Assembly (NCBI GenBank): GCA_964531325.1
Contig: CAZHCW010000005.1
Location: 62,001 to 126,000, forward strand
Reading direction: 5' to 3'
DNA length: 64,000 bases
Origin: UTCHB3 sp964531325
GTDB lineage: Bacteria; Bacteroidota; Ignavibacteria; Ignavibacteriales; Ignavibacteriaceae
Each line of letters opens with the position of its first letter. The first letter of the stretch is position 1. This document shows positions 35,217-44,253 of the stretch, in pieces. A program made the position numbers and the translations under genes. The notes beneath the pieces are model-generated. The model did no database searches and was not told the origin of the DNA. It saw nothing but the letters and a program-made list of their open reading frames with translations.

Positions 35217-35570
35217 CTATTTCGTAAATTTGATTTTCTGTTGACCCATACAATCTTGGACACTGCGAATTATCTCAGGAAGTTCTGTCTTAATAGTATT
35301 CCAAAGGATGTTAAGGTCAACCACATCATAACGATGAATCAGAATATTTCTTAAATCTTTTAATCCTTTGCAAGGCATTTCAGCACAATCTTCCAGGATC
35401 TCAGTGGGTAACCGACTACATCCCTCACCCATTATCTCAAATAATCGTTGAATAGCATATTGTTTAATCTCGTCTTCGGCAAACTCTTCTTCTGAGATAT
35501 CCTGAGTATAAAGTAGTATCTTATTCCCTGCATCAATTATCTGAGTGAGCGTACTTAAGACCTTATCCAT
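35217..35570 (-). CDS. hepT: HEPN-domain toxin of a HepT-MntA system
   Basis: A 117-residue all-helical protein of the DUF86/HepT family. The RX4HXY RNase motif is intact: Arg74-NILI-His79-Arg-Tyr81 in DLRNILIHRYDVV. Other family features are EIKQYAIQRLFEIMGEGCSR and the C-terminal LWNTIKTELPEI. HepT proteins cleave RNA unless neutralised by their nucleotidyltransferase partner, which AMPylates the Tyr of this motif. The gene overlaps mntA by 8 nt. Confidence 0.9.
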   Translation of the reverse strand: MDKVLSTLTQIIDAGNKILLYTQDISEEEFAEDEIKQYAIQRLFEIMGEGCSRLPTEILEDCAEMPCKGLKDLRNILIHRYDVVDLNILWNTIKTELPEIIRSVQDCMGQQKIKFTK

Positions 35571-35874
35571 AAATCACTTCTGTATTTGTCAGGATCGATC
35601 TTCGCAGATATATATTTGAAGATTTTTCGACACTTCTTCTGGTCAGCAGATCAATTTTCCTTGTGAATACTGACTGAAGATCAGTGTAAAGTTCATGGTA
35701 CTTGAGGTAACCAATTGAGATGCCTTCCTCAAAATCGATGAGTACATCTATGTCGCTTTTATCCGTAAAACTTTCGGTTGTAATTGAACCAAACAAAGCG
35801 ACTTTTTTAATACCCCACTTTTGACAAATTGAGGTAAGTCTGTCTATATTGTAGAATGGTTTGGAACTAATCAT
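35563..35874 (-). CDS. mntA: MNT-type minimal nucleotidyltransferase antitoxin
   Basis: A 103-residue minimal nucleotidyltransferase. The GSX10DXD motif is present as Gly29-Ser30 and Asp41/Asp43 in VALFGSITTESFTDKSDIDV. The rest (IDFEEGISIGYLKYHELYTD, FTRKIDLLTRRSVEKSS) matches the MNT half of HEPN-MNT pairs. In studied systems it modifies the HEPN Tyr with AMP and blocks toxicity. It is upstream of and overlaps hepT, so both are made from one message. Confidence 0.9.
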   Translation of the reverse strand: MISSKPFYNIDRLTSICQKWGIKKVALFGSITTESFTDKSDIDVLIDFEEGISIGYLKYHELYTDLQSVFTRKIDLLTRRSVEKSSNIYLRRSILTNTEVIYG

Positions 35875-35973
35875 TGAATTCTTTTAATTAACTCTTTCAA
35901 ATTAAACATTAAAAATGAAATCTGCAACTGCCAGGACAGATTCAAAATATTACACTTCTCTCTATCAGAATGT

Positions 35974-37239
35974 TTAACTGTTCTCAATAAGTCTTCTTAT
36001 TTTCTCTGAATTCATTTTATCTGCTCTAAATTTTACAATGATCTTGTCATCTTCATATTTCACATCGTTAACCTTTGCGAGATTGTGAATAGATGAAACA
36101 ATCGCTGATTGTGCATATGTGAGTTGTATAGTCTCGTCACCAAACTTTTCTTCGATGACATCCTTAACCATGCTTTTTAATTCCTCGATCCTGAATCCCC
36201 TGATCGCAGAAACTATTACCACATTTTCATATTTTCGAGTGACATGCTCTATTACATCCTTGTCCTCAAGAATATCAACTTTGTTAAAGACATGCATTAT
36301 CACTTTGTCTTCAAATTTTAACTCTTTTAAGGTTTGATTAACGACACTTATATGATCCTCATAAAAAGGGTGTGTTATATCGATTATGTGAAGCAGAATG
36401 TCTGCATCTCTCACCTCATTGAGTGTGCTTTTAAACGATGCCACCAAATGCGCTGGAAGTTTTCTGATAAAACCTACAGTGTCGCTTAACAAAACTGAAT
36501 GTGTTTTATCTACCTGAAAAACTCTTGTAGTTGAATCAAGTGTTGCAAAAAGTTTATCTTCAGCAAACACATCAGATTCTGTCAGGAGATTAAATATCGT
36601 CGATTTACCGGCATTGGTGTATCCAACAAGAGAGACTTTGATCTTATCCTTGCGATTTTTGGTCTGGGTTTCCCTGTTCGATTCAATCTCCTTCAACTTT
36701 TCAGAAAGCATTGCAATTCGGTCACGGATGATACGACGATCTGTTTCGATCTGTGTTTCACCTGGTCCTTTGGTACCAAGCCCTCCATACTGCTTCGAAA
36801 GGTGTGTCCAGGCCCTTGTAAGTCGGGGGAGCATATATTTCAACTGAGCAAGCTCCACTTGTGTCCTTGCTTCTTTGGTGCGCGCCCGTGAGGCAAATAT
36901 ATCGAGAATAAGCCCACTTCTATCTATAACCTTTTTGTCGAAAAGGTTGCTGAGATTTCGTACCTGAATCATGGACAGATCATCATCAAAAACTACAAGA
37001 TCAATCTCATTGGGTTCTATCAGGTCGAGTATCTCATGAGCTTTTCCTTTACCGACATAAAAAGCTGAATCAAGCCGTTGCCTGTCCTGCTGAATTTTTA
37101 TAACAGTCTCTCCTCCGGCAGTTGCCAGAAGCTCTTCCAACTCATCTATATGTTCCTGAGCTGTTTCCCGCGGTGTCTGCCCTATGCGTACACCAACCAG
37201 GATTGCCCGCTCAGTCTTCGTTTGTTTAATATCTATCAA
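35974..37239 (-). CDS. hflX: Ribosome-associated GTPase HflX
   Basis: A 421-residue GTPase. The N-terminal HflX domain (ETVIKIQQDRQRLDSAFYVG, VVFDDDLSMIQVRNLSNLFD) and the GLGTKGPGETQIETDRR connector are followed by the G domain: GYTNAGKST (206-214), DTVGFIRKLP (G3, 253-262) and NKVD (319-322). HflX splits stalled or hibernating ribosomes under stress. Complete and of normal length. Dispersed repeats fill the 200 nt upstream, so its promoter must lie within or beyond them. Confidence 0.95.
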   Translation of the reverse strand: MIDIKQTKTERAILVGVRIGQTPRETAQEHIDELEELLATAGGETVIKIQQDRQRLDSAFYVGKGKAHEILDLIEPNEIDLVVFDDDLSMIQVRNLSNLFDKKVIDRSGLILDIFASRARTKEARTQVELAQLKYMLPRLTRAWTHLSKQYGGLGTKGPGETQIETDRRIIRDRIAMLSEKLKEIESNRETQTKNRKDKIKVSLVGYTNAGKSTIFNLLTESDVFAEDKLFATLDSTTRVFQVDKTHSVLLSDTVGFIRKLPAHLVASFKSTLNEVRDADILLHIIDITHPFYEDHISVVNQTLKELKFEDKVIMHVFNKVDILEDKDVIEHVTRKYENVVIVSAIRGFRIEELKSMVKDVIEEKFGDETIQLTYAQSAIVSSIHNLAKVNDVKYEDDKIIVKFRADKMNSEKIRRLIENS

Positions 37240-37263
37240 TTTATTCTTTCTTAAATCTTTTAA

Positions 37264-37442
37264 AAACCACAGAGCACACTGAGGGATTTTGAGTTAAACC
37301 ACAAAGAAAAGGTTTAAACCACAGAGCGCACCGAGCACGCTGAGTGAGAGAAATAAATTTCTCCCTCTGCGAAAATCCGTTTAATCCGCGTGTATCTGCG
37401 TCCGCTTTCTCTCTGCCCTCTGTGTGCCCTGTGGTTTAACTC
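37264..37442. repeat. Dispersed repeat block with terminal inverted repeats
   Basis: The left end AAACCACAGAGCACACTGAG and the right end (read on the minus strand, AAACCACAGGGCACACAGAG) match over 22 bp with about two differences, so the block can fold on itself. The centre holds GAAAATCCGTTTAATCCGCG, as in the blocks at 7.5 and 10.4 kb. It ends 4 nt before the stop of the next minus-strand gene. Confidence 0.75.
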
Positions 37443-37445
37443 AAT

Positions 37446-40013
37446 CTACTTCAGCAGTACCATTTTACCGACTGCAGTTTTCCCCATCCCCTGCAAACGA
37501 TAAAAATAAACTCCCGAAGTGTAGCCATTTCCTGAGAACTGTGCCGAATATTTCCCCGGTTCAAATTCTCCATTCAGCAGAGTCGCCACTAATTCACCAT
37601 TTGAATTATAAACACTTAATGCATATTCACCCTTAACCCCAACAACAAATTCAATCTTTGTAGATGGATTAAATGGATTCGGGTAATTACTGTTTAACTG
37701 AAAATCGAGCCGGGTAGTTTCATTTTCCTTTATTCCTGTAAGAATCGAGACATCAAGTGCAAAAATCGACCTTCCGTGTGTGCCTGCGTAGAGCATCTGT
37801 GTGGGAGCATGATACACAAGATCGAACACAGGTGAATTGGGAAGCCCCGTGCCTGCAACATACCAGTTTGCCCCGAGATTTTTTGTAAAAAACACACCGA
37901 CATCAGTTCCCACAAACAACACTGAATCCCTTTCTTGATCGATAATTAAGGAATTAACAGGAACATCAGGAAGATTTCCGGATATATCGCTCCAACTTTC
38001 GCCGAAATTTGTTGACATAAAAACATGTGGATTTGTCAGATCACGGTTATAACCACTAAGTGTGACAAAAATCTTGTTGGGATTAGCTTTGTCAACAACA
38101 ACATCAGTTACAGATCTATTCGGAAGAGTGCCTGTTCTGTTGTTCCAGGTCGTCCCCCAATCAGTGGATACATACACACTTCCATCATTGGCACCTGTGA
38201 CGAGTACACGAGAATTCCCAAACTGTGCCGCAGAAACAGCCGTTATCGTTCCGAGAACACCGTTTGCTCCCTTAGTTAGATCCGGGCTTATAGAGGTCCA
38301 GGTGTCCCCTTTATTCGTGGATTTGTGTAATTTATAACTTCCAAAATAAACTGTTTGAGGAGTTACAGGATCAAGGATGTAGGGTGATGACCAGTTTGAC
38401 CTGCTAAGATCGAGCCCGTTCGTAATCCCTGAAAAACTTAATCCTGCATTATCACTTCTACCCAAACCACCATTTTGACTACAAGCGTAGATTGTTTGCG
38501 AATTTGTTGGATCAACTTTACAATGGAACCCGTCGCCGCCATAAATTTCTTCCCAGTTGTCGATTCCACCACTTCTTGTCATTATGGTTCCATTGTCCTG
38601 TGTTCCACCAAGTACACGATACGGATTTTGATAATCAACTTCCATCGCATAAAATTGTGAAATCGGAAGGTCCTTTAGTTTATACCAGTTGTCCCTCCCC
38701 TGCCAGGTTTTAAACACTCCACCATCATTTCCAACCACTATGTTGTTACTGTTAAAGGGATTAATCCATAAAGTATGATGATCCGGATGTTGCATATCCC
38801 AAGTCCAGGCTGAATATGCATTAGTAATGTTTGCCCATGAAGTGCCACCATTTGACGAATAGAGCACATCAATCTCACCAAGATATACTTTGTTCGGATC
38901 GGCAGGTGAAACATCAAGCTGACCAAAATACCAGCCAAAATTTGAAAATTCGCCGGGAAGTATCCCATCCGGCATCTTTGTGAAACTTGCTCCCTTATCA
39001 GTCGATTTATAAAAACCAAAAAAGTTATGGTCATTACCATTTGCATTTGTGGAAGATTTATAAAGTGCATAAACGATATTTGGATCCGACGGTGCAACAG
39101 CTATGCTTATCCTCCCCAAACGATTGTTGTTTATTGGCAGACCGGTTATGTTCTTCGACCAGGTAGTTCCACCATCTGTGGATCTGTAAAACGCTGTGGA
39201 TGCACCGGCTGCTTTTCTGAAAGAAGGACTTCTGAGCCGTTCCCACATTGCTGCATATACTATATTAACATCGTCGGGATCAACATCTACATCAATTGCT
39301 GAAGTGGAATCTGATACATAAAGCACTTTCTCCCATGTTGCCCCGGCATCAGTTGAACGGTAAATTCCCCGATCGGGACTTTTACTGTAAAGTCCGCCGC
39401 TTACTGCTGCAAAAATCAAATTGGAATTGGAAGGATGTACCTTGATTTCTCCGATATGTCTTGAATTTTCGAGCCCCGATGGAAACCAGGTGTCCCCTTT
39501 ATCAGTTGACTTTAACAATCCAAATCCGGCATAAGAATCGGTGCTTATGTTTGCCTCACCTGTGCCACAATAGATTATATTTGGATTGTTGATGTCCATG
39601 GCCAGAGCACCAATCGATAGTGATTTCCATTGATCTGTTTTTGGCATCCAGGAGGCACCACCATTTGTACTTTTGAATATCCCGCCTGCTGCAGCACCTA
39701 ACACTATGGTATTTGTATCCGCCGGATCAATAACAAGCGCAGTGATTCTACCGCCGATGTTGGAAGGTCCAACAGGTTCCCAGGCGGCTGAAGAAATTGC
39801 ATCTCCAGACACTTCCATTCTCTCTTTAACAAGAATTGCTCTATGGTAATTTTCTAATGGAAAATCATCATACGGATAAGCCCTTTGACCGTGGAACCAC
39901 TCCGAAGGTCGAAAGTCAAAGTTTTTCTTGAATCTTGGACTTAAATCTTGCATTATTAAGAGAAGAGGCAGAAGAATTATAGCGGAAAAAACAAAAGTTT
40001 TTATATTTTTCAT
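37446..40013 (-). CDS. Type IX-secreted sortilin/BNR-repeat protein
   Basis: An 855-residue exported protein. The N-terminal hydrophobic segment (TFVFSAIILLPLLLIMQ) is the export signal. A long run of beta-propeller blades follows, with repeated STDGGTTWSKN, STNGGASW, STDKGDTW and SDPNIVYAL-type motifs over about residues 55-765. The C-terminal type IX sorting module is NYPNPFNPSTKIEFVVG ending GKMVLLK. Such VPS10/BNR-type proteins are often glycan- or peptide-binding or hydrolase-like; no active site is visible. Monocistronic, divergent from the DinB-like gene. Confidence 0.87.
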   Translation of the reverse strand: MKNIKTFVFSAIILLPLLLIMQDLSPRFKKNFDFRPSEWFHGQRAYPYDDFPLENYHRAILVKERMEVSGDAISSAAWEPVGPSNIGGRITALVIDPADTNTIVLGAAAGGIFKSTNGGASWMPKTDQWKSLSIGALAMDINNPNIIYCGTGEANISTDSYAGFGLLKSTDKGDTWFPSGLENSRHIGEIKVHPSNSNLIFAAVSGGLYSKSPDRGIYRSTDAGATWEKVLYVSDSTSAIDVDVDPDDVNIVYAAMWERLRSPSFRKAAGASTAFYRSTDGGTTWSKNITGLPINNNRLGRISIAVAPSDPNIVYALYKSSTNANGNDHNFFGFYKSTDKGASFTKMPDGILPGEFSNFGWYFGQLDVSPADPNKVYLGEIDVLYSSNGGTSWANITNAYSAWTWDMQHPDHHTLWINPFNSNNIVVGNDGGVFKTWQGRDNWYKLKDLPISQFYAMEVDYQNPYRVLGGTQDNGTIMTRSGGIDNWEEIYGGDGFHCKVDPTNSQTIYACSQNGGLGRSDNAGLSFSGITNGLDLSRSNWSSPYILDPVTPQTVYFGSYKLHKSTNKGDTWTSISPDLTKGANGVLGTITAVSAAQFGNSRVLVTGANDGSVYVSTDWGTTWNNRTGTLPNRSVTDVVVDKANPNKIFVTLSGYNRDLTNPHVFMSTNFGESWSDISGNLPDVPVNSLIIDQERDSVLFVGTDVGVFFTKNLGANWYVAGTGLPNSPVFDLVYHAPTQMLYAGTHGRSIFALDVSILTGIKENETTRLDFQLNSNYPNPFNPSTKIEFVVGVKGEYALSVYNSNGELVATLLNGEFEPGKYSAQFSGNGYTSGVYFYRLQGMGKTAVGKMVLLK

Positions 40014-40080
40014 GAACTTATTTAATTAATTGTTATTGTTTGGCAATTTAGCGTTTTTTCCACTTCCCGGGAACGGCAAA

Positions 40081-40644
40081 ATGAATACTCAAATCGACAT
40101 TTTATTTAAAGACCTGCATGAACTTTTAACCGAATCGATTAAAATTGTAAATGAGAATTTTACGGGTTTAAGCGAAACCCAGATCAACTGGAAACCCGAG
40201 AAAAAGAAATGGAGCATCGCAGAGTGCCTGGATCATATCGCCGTTAGCTTTAGATCTTATGGCAAAGAAATTGACCGGGTTATTGCCGATCCTAAAAAGT
40301 CATCGGGGCAAATGATGTTCCACACCTCATTAACCGGCGGAATCTTCCTCAAAACTATGCACCCCGATTCAGCAGTTAAAATACCAAATCCTTCATCTTT
40401 TGCACCCACAAAAGGAAACCTTACCCGTCGAGTGTTCGAAGATTTTCTCTCTGCCCATAACAAACTTGCAGAATTAGTGGATAACAGCCGCGAACTTGAC
40501 CTGAATGCCAACAAGATTTCATCCCCCGTCACTTCTCTAATGAAATTTTCACTCGGAGAAGTGCTTCTTATCCTCACATATCACGAAAAACGACATATTC
40601 TTCAAGCTAAAAGAGTGATGGAACATCCGGGATTTCCGCTTTAA
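40081..40644 (+). CDS. DinB-like metal-binding four-helix-bundle protein
   Basis: A 187-residue protein starting MNTQIDILFKDLHELLTESI; an upstream in-frame reading to 40030 lacks a sensible start. It has the DinB pattern: INWKPEKKKWSIAECLDHIA (first His ligand) and LTYHEKRHILQAKRVM near the end with two further His. The second half matches the DinB_2 subgroup. These proteins are bacillithiol- or mycothiol-transferase-like or of unknown role. Divergent from the secreted BNR protein with 67 nt between start codons. Confidence 0.85.
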   Translation: MNTQIDILFKDLHELLTESIKIVNENFTGLSETQINWKPEKKKWSIAECLDHIAVSFRSYGKEIDRVIADPKKSSGQMMFHTSLTGGIFLKTMHPDSAVKIPNPSSFAPTKGNLTRRVFEDFLSAHNKLAELVDNSRELDLNANKISSPVTSLMKFSLGEVLLILTYHEKRHILQAKRVMEHPGFPL

Positions 40645-40674
40645 CCCGATTCTGAAGATTTTCCATACCAAAAA

Positions 40675-40923
40675 GTTTTTAATAGAACGCGGATGATGCG
40701 GATAAAGCGGATTTAACGGATTATTTTTTTTAATCCTCTCCTCGAAAATCTATGCCAAACCCGTGGAACCAACTTCTCCTTAACCCCTCTGCGAAACTCA
40801 GTCTAATCTGCGTGTACCTGTCCGACATGGCGGATCAGCGTCCCCTTTTTCCTAAAAATCCATGTAGCTATCACACTCATCCGCGTTTATCCGCCTAATC
40901 CGTTTTATCCGCGTTCTATAGAA
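40675..40923. repeat. Dispersed repeat block between convergent genes
   Basis: The left arm TAGAACGCGGATGATGCGGA continues into AAAGCGGATTTAACGGATTA. The right arm, read in reverse complement, is CTATAGAACGCGGATAAAAC then GGATTAGGCGGATAAACGCG. The middle carries CTCTGCGAAACTCAGTCTAA and CTGCGTGTACCTG. The right arm includes the stop codon of wecB. Confidence 0.75.
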
Positions 40924-41995
40924 ACACCTCAACCACTCTTGAAGCAGCTTTTCCATCCCATAGATCAGGGATTCTCCCTTTTTTGATCTTCCCGGCCATC
41001 AAGTCATCCAACGCCGAGAACACATTCTTGAAATCGGTGCCTGCGAGGATGTTAGTCCCCACTTCTACAGTAATTGGTCTTTCAGTGTTGTCCCTGACAG
41101 TTATACAAGGCACCCCAAGATAAGTTGTCTCCTCCTGAACGCCACCACTATCGGTAACCACAACTTTTGCGTACCGCATCATGTTGAGAAACTCAAGATA
41201 CCCTAAAGGCTCTGTTAAGATCAGATTTTTATTATCAATCGAAACCCCAAACTTTTCCATGTTCGATTTTGTACGGGGATGGATTGGGAACACAATCTTG
41301 TTATCTGCCCCATATCGCTGAACAAACTCTTTCAAACTGATAAAAAACTCTTTTGTATCTACATTCGCTGGTCGGTGGAAAGTAAGGAGGAGATATTTTC
41401 CTGTTTCCACACCAAGTTTGGAAGAAGTGGCGGCTTTCTCAACCTCAGGCAGAAAATTCACAAGCGTATCGATCATGCAGTTCCCCGTAAAGAAAATCTT
41501 CTCTTCCGGGACACCCTCGGTTCTAAGATTTTCCATTCCGCTTATTTCGGTAACAAAGAGATAATCAGAAATCGCATCCGTAAGGAGACGATTCACCTCT
41601 TCGGGCATTGTACGATCGAAACTCCTGAGACCTGCTTCAATGTGCCCAAGTTTAATCCCAAGTTTAACGGCTACAAGTCCGCATGCAATGGTAGAATTCA
41701 CATCACCTGCAACCAGTACCACATCAGGTACCATTTCCAAACAAACTTTCTCAAATTCGATCATGATATTCGCCGTCTGAACCGCATGGGAGCCACTTCC
41801 AACACCCAAATAATAATCCGGCTCGGGTATCCCCAACTGCTGAAAAAACACATCCGACATCTTCACATCATAATGCTGCCCCGTATGACACAGCCGCACA
41901 TCAATTTTCTCAGGATGCTTCTTAAATTCTTTATATACGGGCGCCACCTTCATGAAATTTGGTCTGGCACCAACTACAAGTAATATCTTCTTCAT
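40916..41995 (-). CDS. wecB: UDP-N-acetylglucosamine 2-epimerase (non-hydrolysing)
   Basis: A 359-residue epimerase interconverting UDP-GlcNAc and UDP-ManNAc for surface polysaccharides. Family signatures are VVGARPNFMKVAPVYKEF, RLCHTGQHYDVKMSDVFF, LGIKLGHIEAGLRSFDRTMP (catalytic region), LTFHRPANVDTKEF and VVTDSGGVQEETTYLGVPCI. The last codons TTT CTA TAG are shared with the start of a dispersed repeat, so the C-terminus may have been altered. A second, distinct copy lies at 49183-50253. Confidence 0.93.
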   Translation of the reverse strand: MKKILLVVGARPNFMKVAPVYKEFKKHPEKIDVRLCHTGQHYDVKMSDVFFQQLGIPEPDYYLGVGSGSHAVQTANIMIEFEKVCLEMVPDVVLVAGDVNSTIACGLVAVKLGIKLGHIEAGLRSFDRTMPEEVNRLLTDAISDYLFVTEISGMENLRTEGVPEEKIFFTGNCMIDTLVNFLPEVEKAATSSKLGVETGKYLLLTFHRPANVDTKEFFISLKEFVQRYGADNKIVFPIHPRTKSNMEKFGVSIDNKNLILTEPLGYLEFLNMMRYAKVVVTDSGGVQEETTYLGVPCITVRDNTERPITVEVGTNILAGTDFKNVFSALDDLMAGKIKKGRIPDLWDGKAASRVVEVFL

Positions 41996-42040
41996 TTAGT
42001 CCTTTTTCTGTTAAAAATCTGTCACTAATTTAAGTCATTT

Positions 42041-42258
42041 TTAAAACCACAGAGCACACAGAGCGCACAGAGAGCACAGTGATGCTCTCTAAATTTTGAG
42101 GTTATAGTAGAGAATATTTTTCAAACCCAAATTACTATAAATCATTGAATCTCTTAGCATATCTCTCCTAACTCACTACTCTGTGTGCTCTGTGAGCTCG
42201 GTGGTTTATTCCTGCCCTTCAATCAGCGTTAAACTATTCTGTGTGCTCTGTCGTTTAT
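42041..42258. repeat. Dispersed repeat block (ACCACAGAGCACACAGAG type) with inverted ends
   Basis: The left part AAAACCACAGAGCACACAGA (42043 on) is mirrored at the right by CTCTGTGTGCTCTGTGAGCT (42178 on) and CTGTGTGCTCTGTCGTTTAT (42239 on). An AT-rich core (42091-42175) with no repeat lies between. The right edge covers the stop codon of the TraB/GumN-like gene. Confidence 0.75.
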
Positions 42259-43187
42259 TCCATTTTCAAAAACTGCAACAAACTCCCTTCGCCGACGAGA
42301 TGCCCGGCACCCACAACAACCAAATATTTCTTTTTATTCTTCGACAATTCTTCAATCTTCTTCGCCCAGTCCCTGTTCCGGTTCACAAGAAATACCCTGT
42401 TAAACAAATCCTCCCCTTCGCCAAAGCCAGATTTAAGATACTTTTCCAACTCCTTGGGATCACCTCCCTGAAATGCTGCCAGAAGTGCCGAAAGATCACC
42501 CTTCAATGAATCCAATTGATCAAGAGTGGAAACGGCAATCTCATATTGCATATCGTAACTGACACTGTCAAACAACCCCATCTGAAACTGCATCGTCTCA
42601 AATCCCGAAGTCGGCTTCGAAAACTTCTGAGAATATTCATACACAAGATTTTCTGTCCCCTTGTCTGCCTGAATCCCCTGTTTCATAGCTGCATATCCAA
42701 TTGCAGTAATCGCACCGAACATCGGCTTTTGCTTCTCTACAATCATCCACGCCACTCCGGCTTTTGTGTATTTTGTTCGAAGTGCCGCTATCTTTTCAAC
42801 CGGGAAAATATCCTCAAGCGTTTTACCATCGGGCAGCATCATCAGTGGCATCAATTTAATAGCAGCAGCCTGATCCGTCATTTCCTTCATGTCAATCTCG
42901 AATATCACCTGATCCACCGATTCAATAATCTTCTTCACACTATCCGATAACACAAATCCCTTCCCCAAATGCATACTCCCCAAAATATGGAATGTGCTTC
43001 CGTTCCTCTCAACCGTGTGGAGAATGTCATTCGAAGGAACTTGCGGCCGGCAACCGGTTGTAAGGAAAACCAGAAAAATCGCAAAGAACCCTCGGACCTC
43101 ACCCCTGACCCCTCTCCTAACAGGAGAGGGGAAGAAGAATGAAAAAGATGCGAAGTTGGACAAGTAATTTGTTCCGTTTTTAAACAT
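42255..43187 (-). CDS. TraB/GumN-family lipoprotein with a repeat-coded signal-peptide n-region
   Basis: A 310-residue protein of the TraB/GumN (PF01963-type) family: NGSTFHILGSMHLGKGFVLS near the start, FEIDMKEMTDQAAAIKLMPL, and the C-terminal LSKNKKKYLVVVGAGHLVGE with the conserved GxxH. These proteins resemble metal-dependent peptidases; activity here is unknown. A lipobox FLTTGC (Cys46) marks it as a lipoprotein. Residues about 14-33 (FFFPSPVRRGVRGEVRG region) are encoded by a GC-rich palindromic repeat. No ATG, GTG or TTG lies in frame between the repeat and the lipobox, so translation must pass through it. Overlaps the DUF559 gene by 8 nt. Confidence 0.82.
   Translation of the reverse strand: MFKNGTNYLSNFASFSFFFPSPVRRGVRGEVRGFFAIFLVFLTTGCRPQVPSNDILHTVERNGSTFHILGSMHLGKGFVLSDSVKKIIESVDQVIFEIDMKEMTDQAAAIKLMPLMMLPDGKTLEDIFPVEKIAALRTKYTKAGVAWMIVEKQKPMFGAITAIGYAAMKQGIQADKGTENLVYEYSQKFSKPTSGFETMQFQMGLFDSVSYDMQYEIAVSTLDQLDSLKGDLSALLAAFQGGDPKELEKYLKSGFGEGEDLFNRVFLVNRNRDWAKKIEELSKNKKKYLVVVGAGHLVGEGSLLQFLKME
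43091..43131. repeat. GC-rich palindromic repeat, copy 1
   Basis: CCCCTCTCCT (43109-43118), AAC, AGGAGAGGGG (43122-43131), preceded by the flank GGACCTCACCCCTGA. It is part of the coding sequence of the TraB/GumN-like lipoprotein and lies in opposite orientation to copy 2 on the other side of the DUF559 gene. Confidence 0.88.
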
Positions 43188-43578
43188 TTTTCTTTTTTAA
43201 TCCTTTTATTGTCGATTTTATGGTTAAGATAATTGTTTCGCGCTCGTTTTGTATCTGATGATTTGTAAGATGGAGTAATTTATATCCCATCCCCTCTAAA
43301 ATATTGTCACGCAAATAATCTTTTTCTTCAATTTCTTCGTGATATCCCCCATCAACTTCGATGATTAGTTTTAACTCATCAGAACAAAAATCCACGATAA
43401 AAAAGAAGATTCTTTCATTAATTAAATAATAAATCGGCCTTTGTCTATAAAACTTGATGCCTATTATCTTTCTATCTCTGAGTATCTTCCATAGAATTTC
43501 TTCCGACTCAGTAGCCCTCTTTCGGAGTTCTCTTGCCCGTGAAGTGGCTTCAGTATAAATCTTATGTGGTACTTTCAT
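43180..43578 (-). CDS. DUF559 endonuclease-like protein (Vsr/PD-(D/E)XK type)
   Basis: A 132-residue protein with the DUF559 pattern: ARELRKRATESEEILWKILR, GIKFYRQRPIYYLINERIFF, IVDFCSDELKLIIEVDGGYH (Asp and Glu-x-Asp of a PD-(D/E)XK-like site), then YLRDNILEGMGYKLLHLTNH. These resemble very-short-patch endonucleases; biological role is not established. Copies 1 and 2 of a GC-rich palindromic repeat, in inverted orientation, flank the gene. It overlaps the downstream lipoprotein gene by 8 nt. Confidence 0.85.
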   Translation of the reverse strand: MKVPHKIYTEATSRARELRKRATESEEILWKILRDRKIIGIKFYRQRPIYYLINERIFFFIVDFCSDELKLIIEVDGGYHEEIEEKDYLRDNILEGMGYKLLHLTNHQIQNERETIILTIKSTIKGLKKKNV

Positions 43579-43603
43579 AAAATAAATTCTTAATTTTCTT
43601 CCT

Positions 43604-43640
43604 CCCCTCTCCTTATAGGAGAGGGGACGGGGGTGAGGTC
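43604..43640. repeat. GC-rich palindromic repeat, copy 2
   Basis: CCCCTCTCCT, TAT, AGGAGAGGGG (43604-43626), followed by the flank ACGGGGGTGAGGTC. Intergenic, between the DUF559 and DUF192 genes. The flank is the reverse complement of the flank of copy 1. Confidence 0.88.
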
Positions 43641-43653
43641 CCTCTCACTTCAA

Positions 43654-44235
43654 TTATTTATCGGCCTCTGCGGTTAATTCCCAACCAACAACATCCCCAA
43701 CTTCAACGCCATGCTTCACACAAAACCCACTAACCACCTCAAGAACATACTTTGAAGGAGCGGTACTCGGATAACTCTGATCGCTCAAAGTTTTGGTGTT
43801 TTTGTGGATCGTGACAATCTTCTTGTTGGCATCGATGAAAATCATATCGAGGGAGATATAGGTATTCCTCATCCAGAATGACTGCATCTCTTCAACGGGG
43901 AAAATGAATAACATCCCCTGTCCCTCTTGCATAGTTTTGCGGAACATCAATCCGCGCTGCCTGTCATATTCGGTATCGGCAAACTCGGCATCAATCTTAA
44001 CTCTCTCTTTTCCGAGCGAATCCAAAATAGTTACGCTTCCCTCTTTTGTAAATGGTACTTCCATAATCTCCTCTTCGGAAGTGGTGCGTTTGCTCTTCAT
44101 CAGGTTTGGCACAACCAGCAACGCCACCACGGCAACTATCAGCACACCAACCCCAATCTTCACAAAAAGACTTTTGTTACCCGCACTTCCCGCGGAATTT
44201 GTTACATTTTTGTTCTTGTTATTTTCTTTTTTCAA
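43654..44235 (-). CDS. DUF192-family membrane-anchored protein
   Basis: A 193-residue protein with one N-terminal membrane helix (IGVGVLIVAVVALLVVPNLM) after a Lys/Asn-rich tail. The DUF192 domain fills the rest: EFADTEYDRQRGLMFRKTMQ, GMLFIFPVEEMQSFWMRNTY, ISLDMIFIDANKKIVTIHKN, KYVLEVVSGFCVKHGVEVGD. The domain is typically extracytoplasmic; its biochemical role is unknown. It is divergent from the prolyl-oligopeptidase-like gene, with start codons 18 nt apart. Confidence 0.88.
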   Translation of the reverse strand: MKKENNKNKNVTNSAGSAGNKSLFVKIGVGVLIVAVVALLVVPNLMKSKRTTSEEEIMEVPFTKEGSVTILDSLGKERVKIDAEFADTEYDRQRGLMFRKTMQEGQGMLFIFPVEEMQSFWMRNTYISLDMIFIDANKKIVTIHKNTKTLSDQSYPSTAPSKYVLEVVSGFCVKHGVEVGDVVGWELTAEADK

Positions 44236-44253
44236 CGCCTAAACCAAATTTTT

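Noticed and set aside
37264..37442. Possible CRISPR array
   Set aside because: The repeated words are degenerate and irregularly spaced, with no constant repeat or unique spacer and no cas genes nearby.
43927..44253. Longer N-terminus for the hydrolase, starting at 43927
   Set aside because: It overlaps the DUF192 gene on the other strand over its whole length, and the segment shows no protein-like pattern; the ATG at 44254 begins the recognisable domain.
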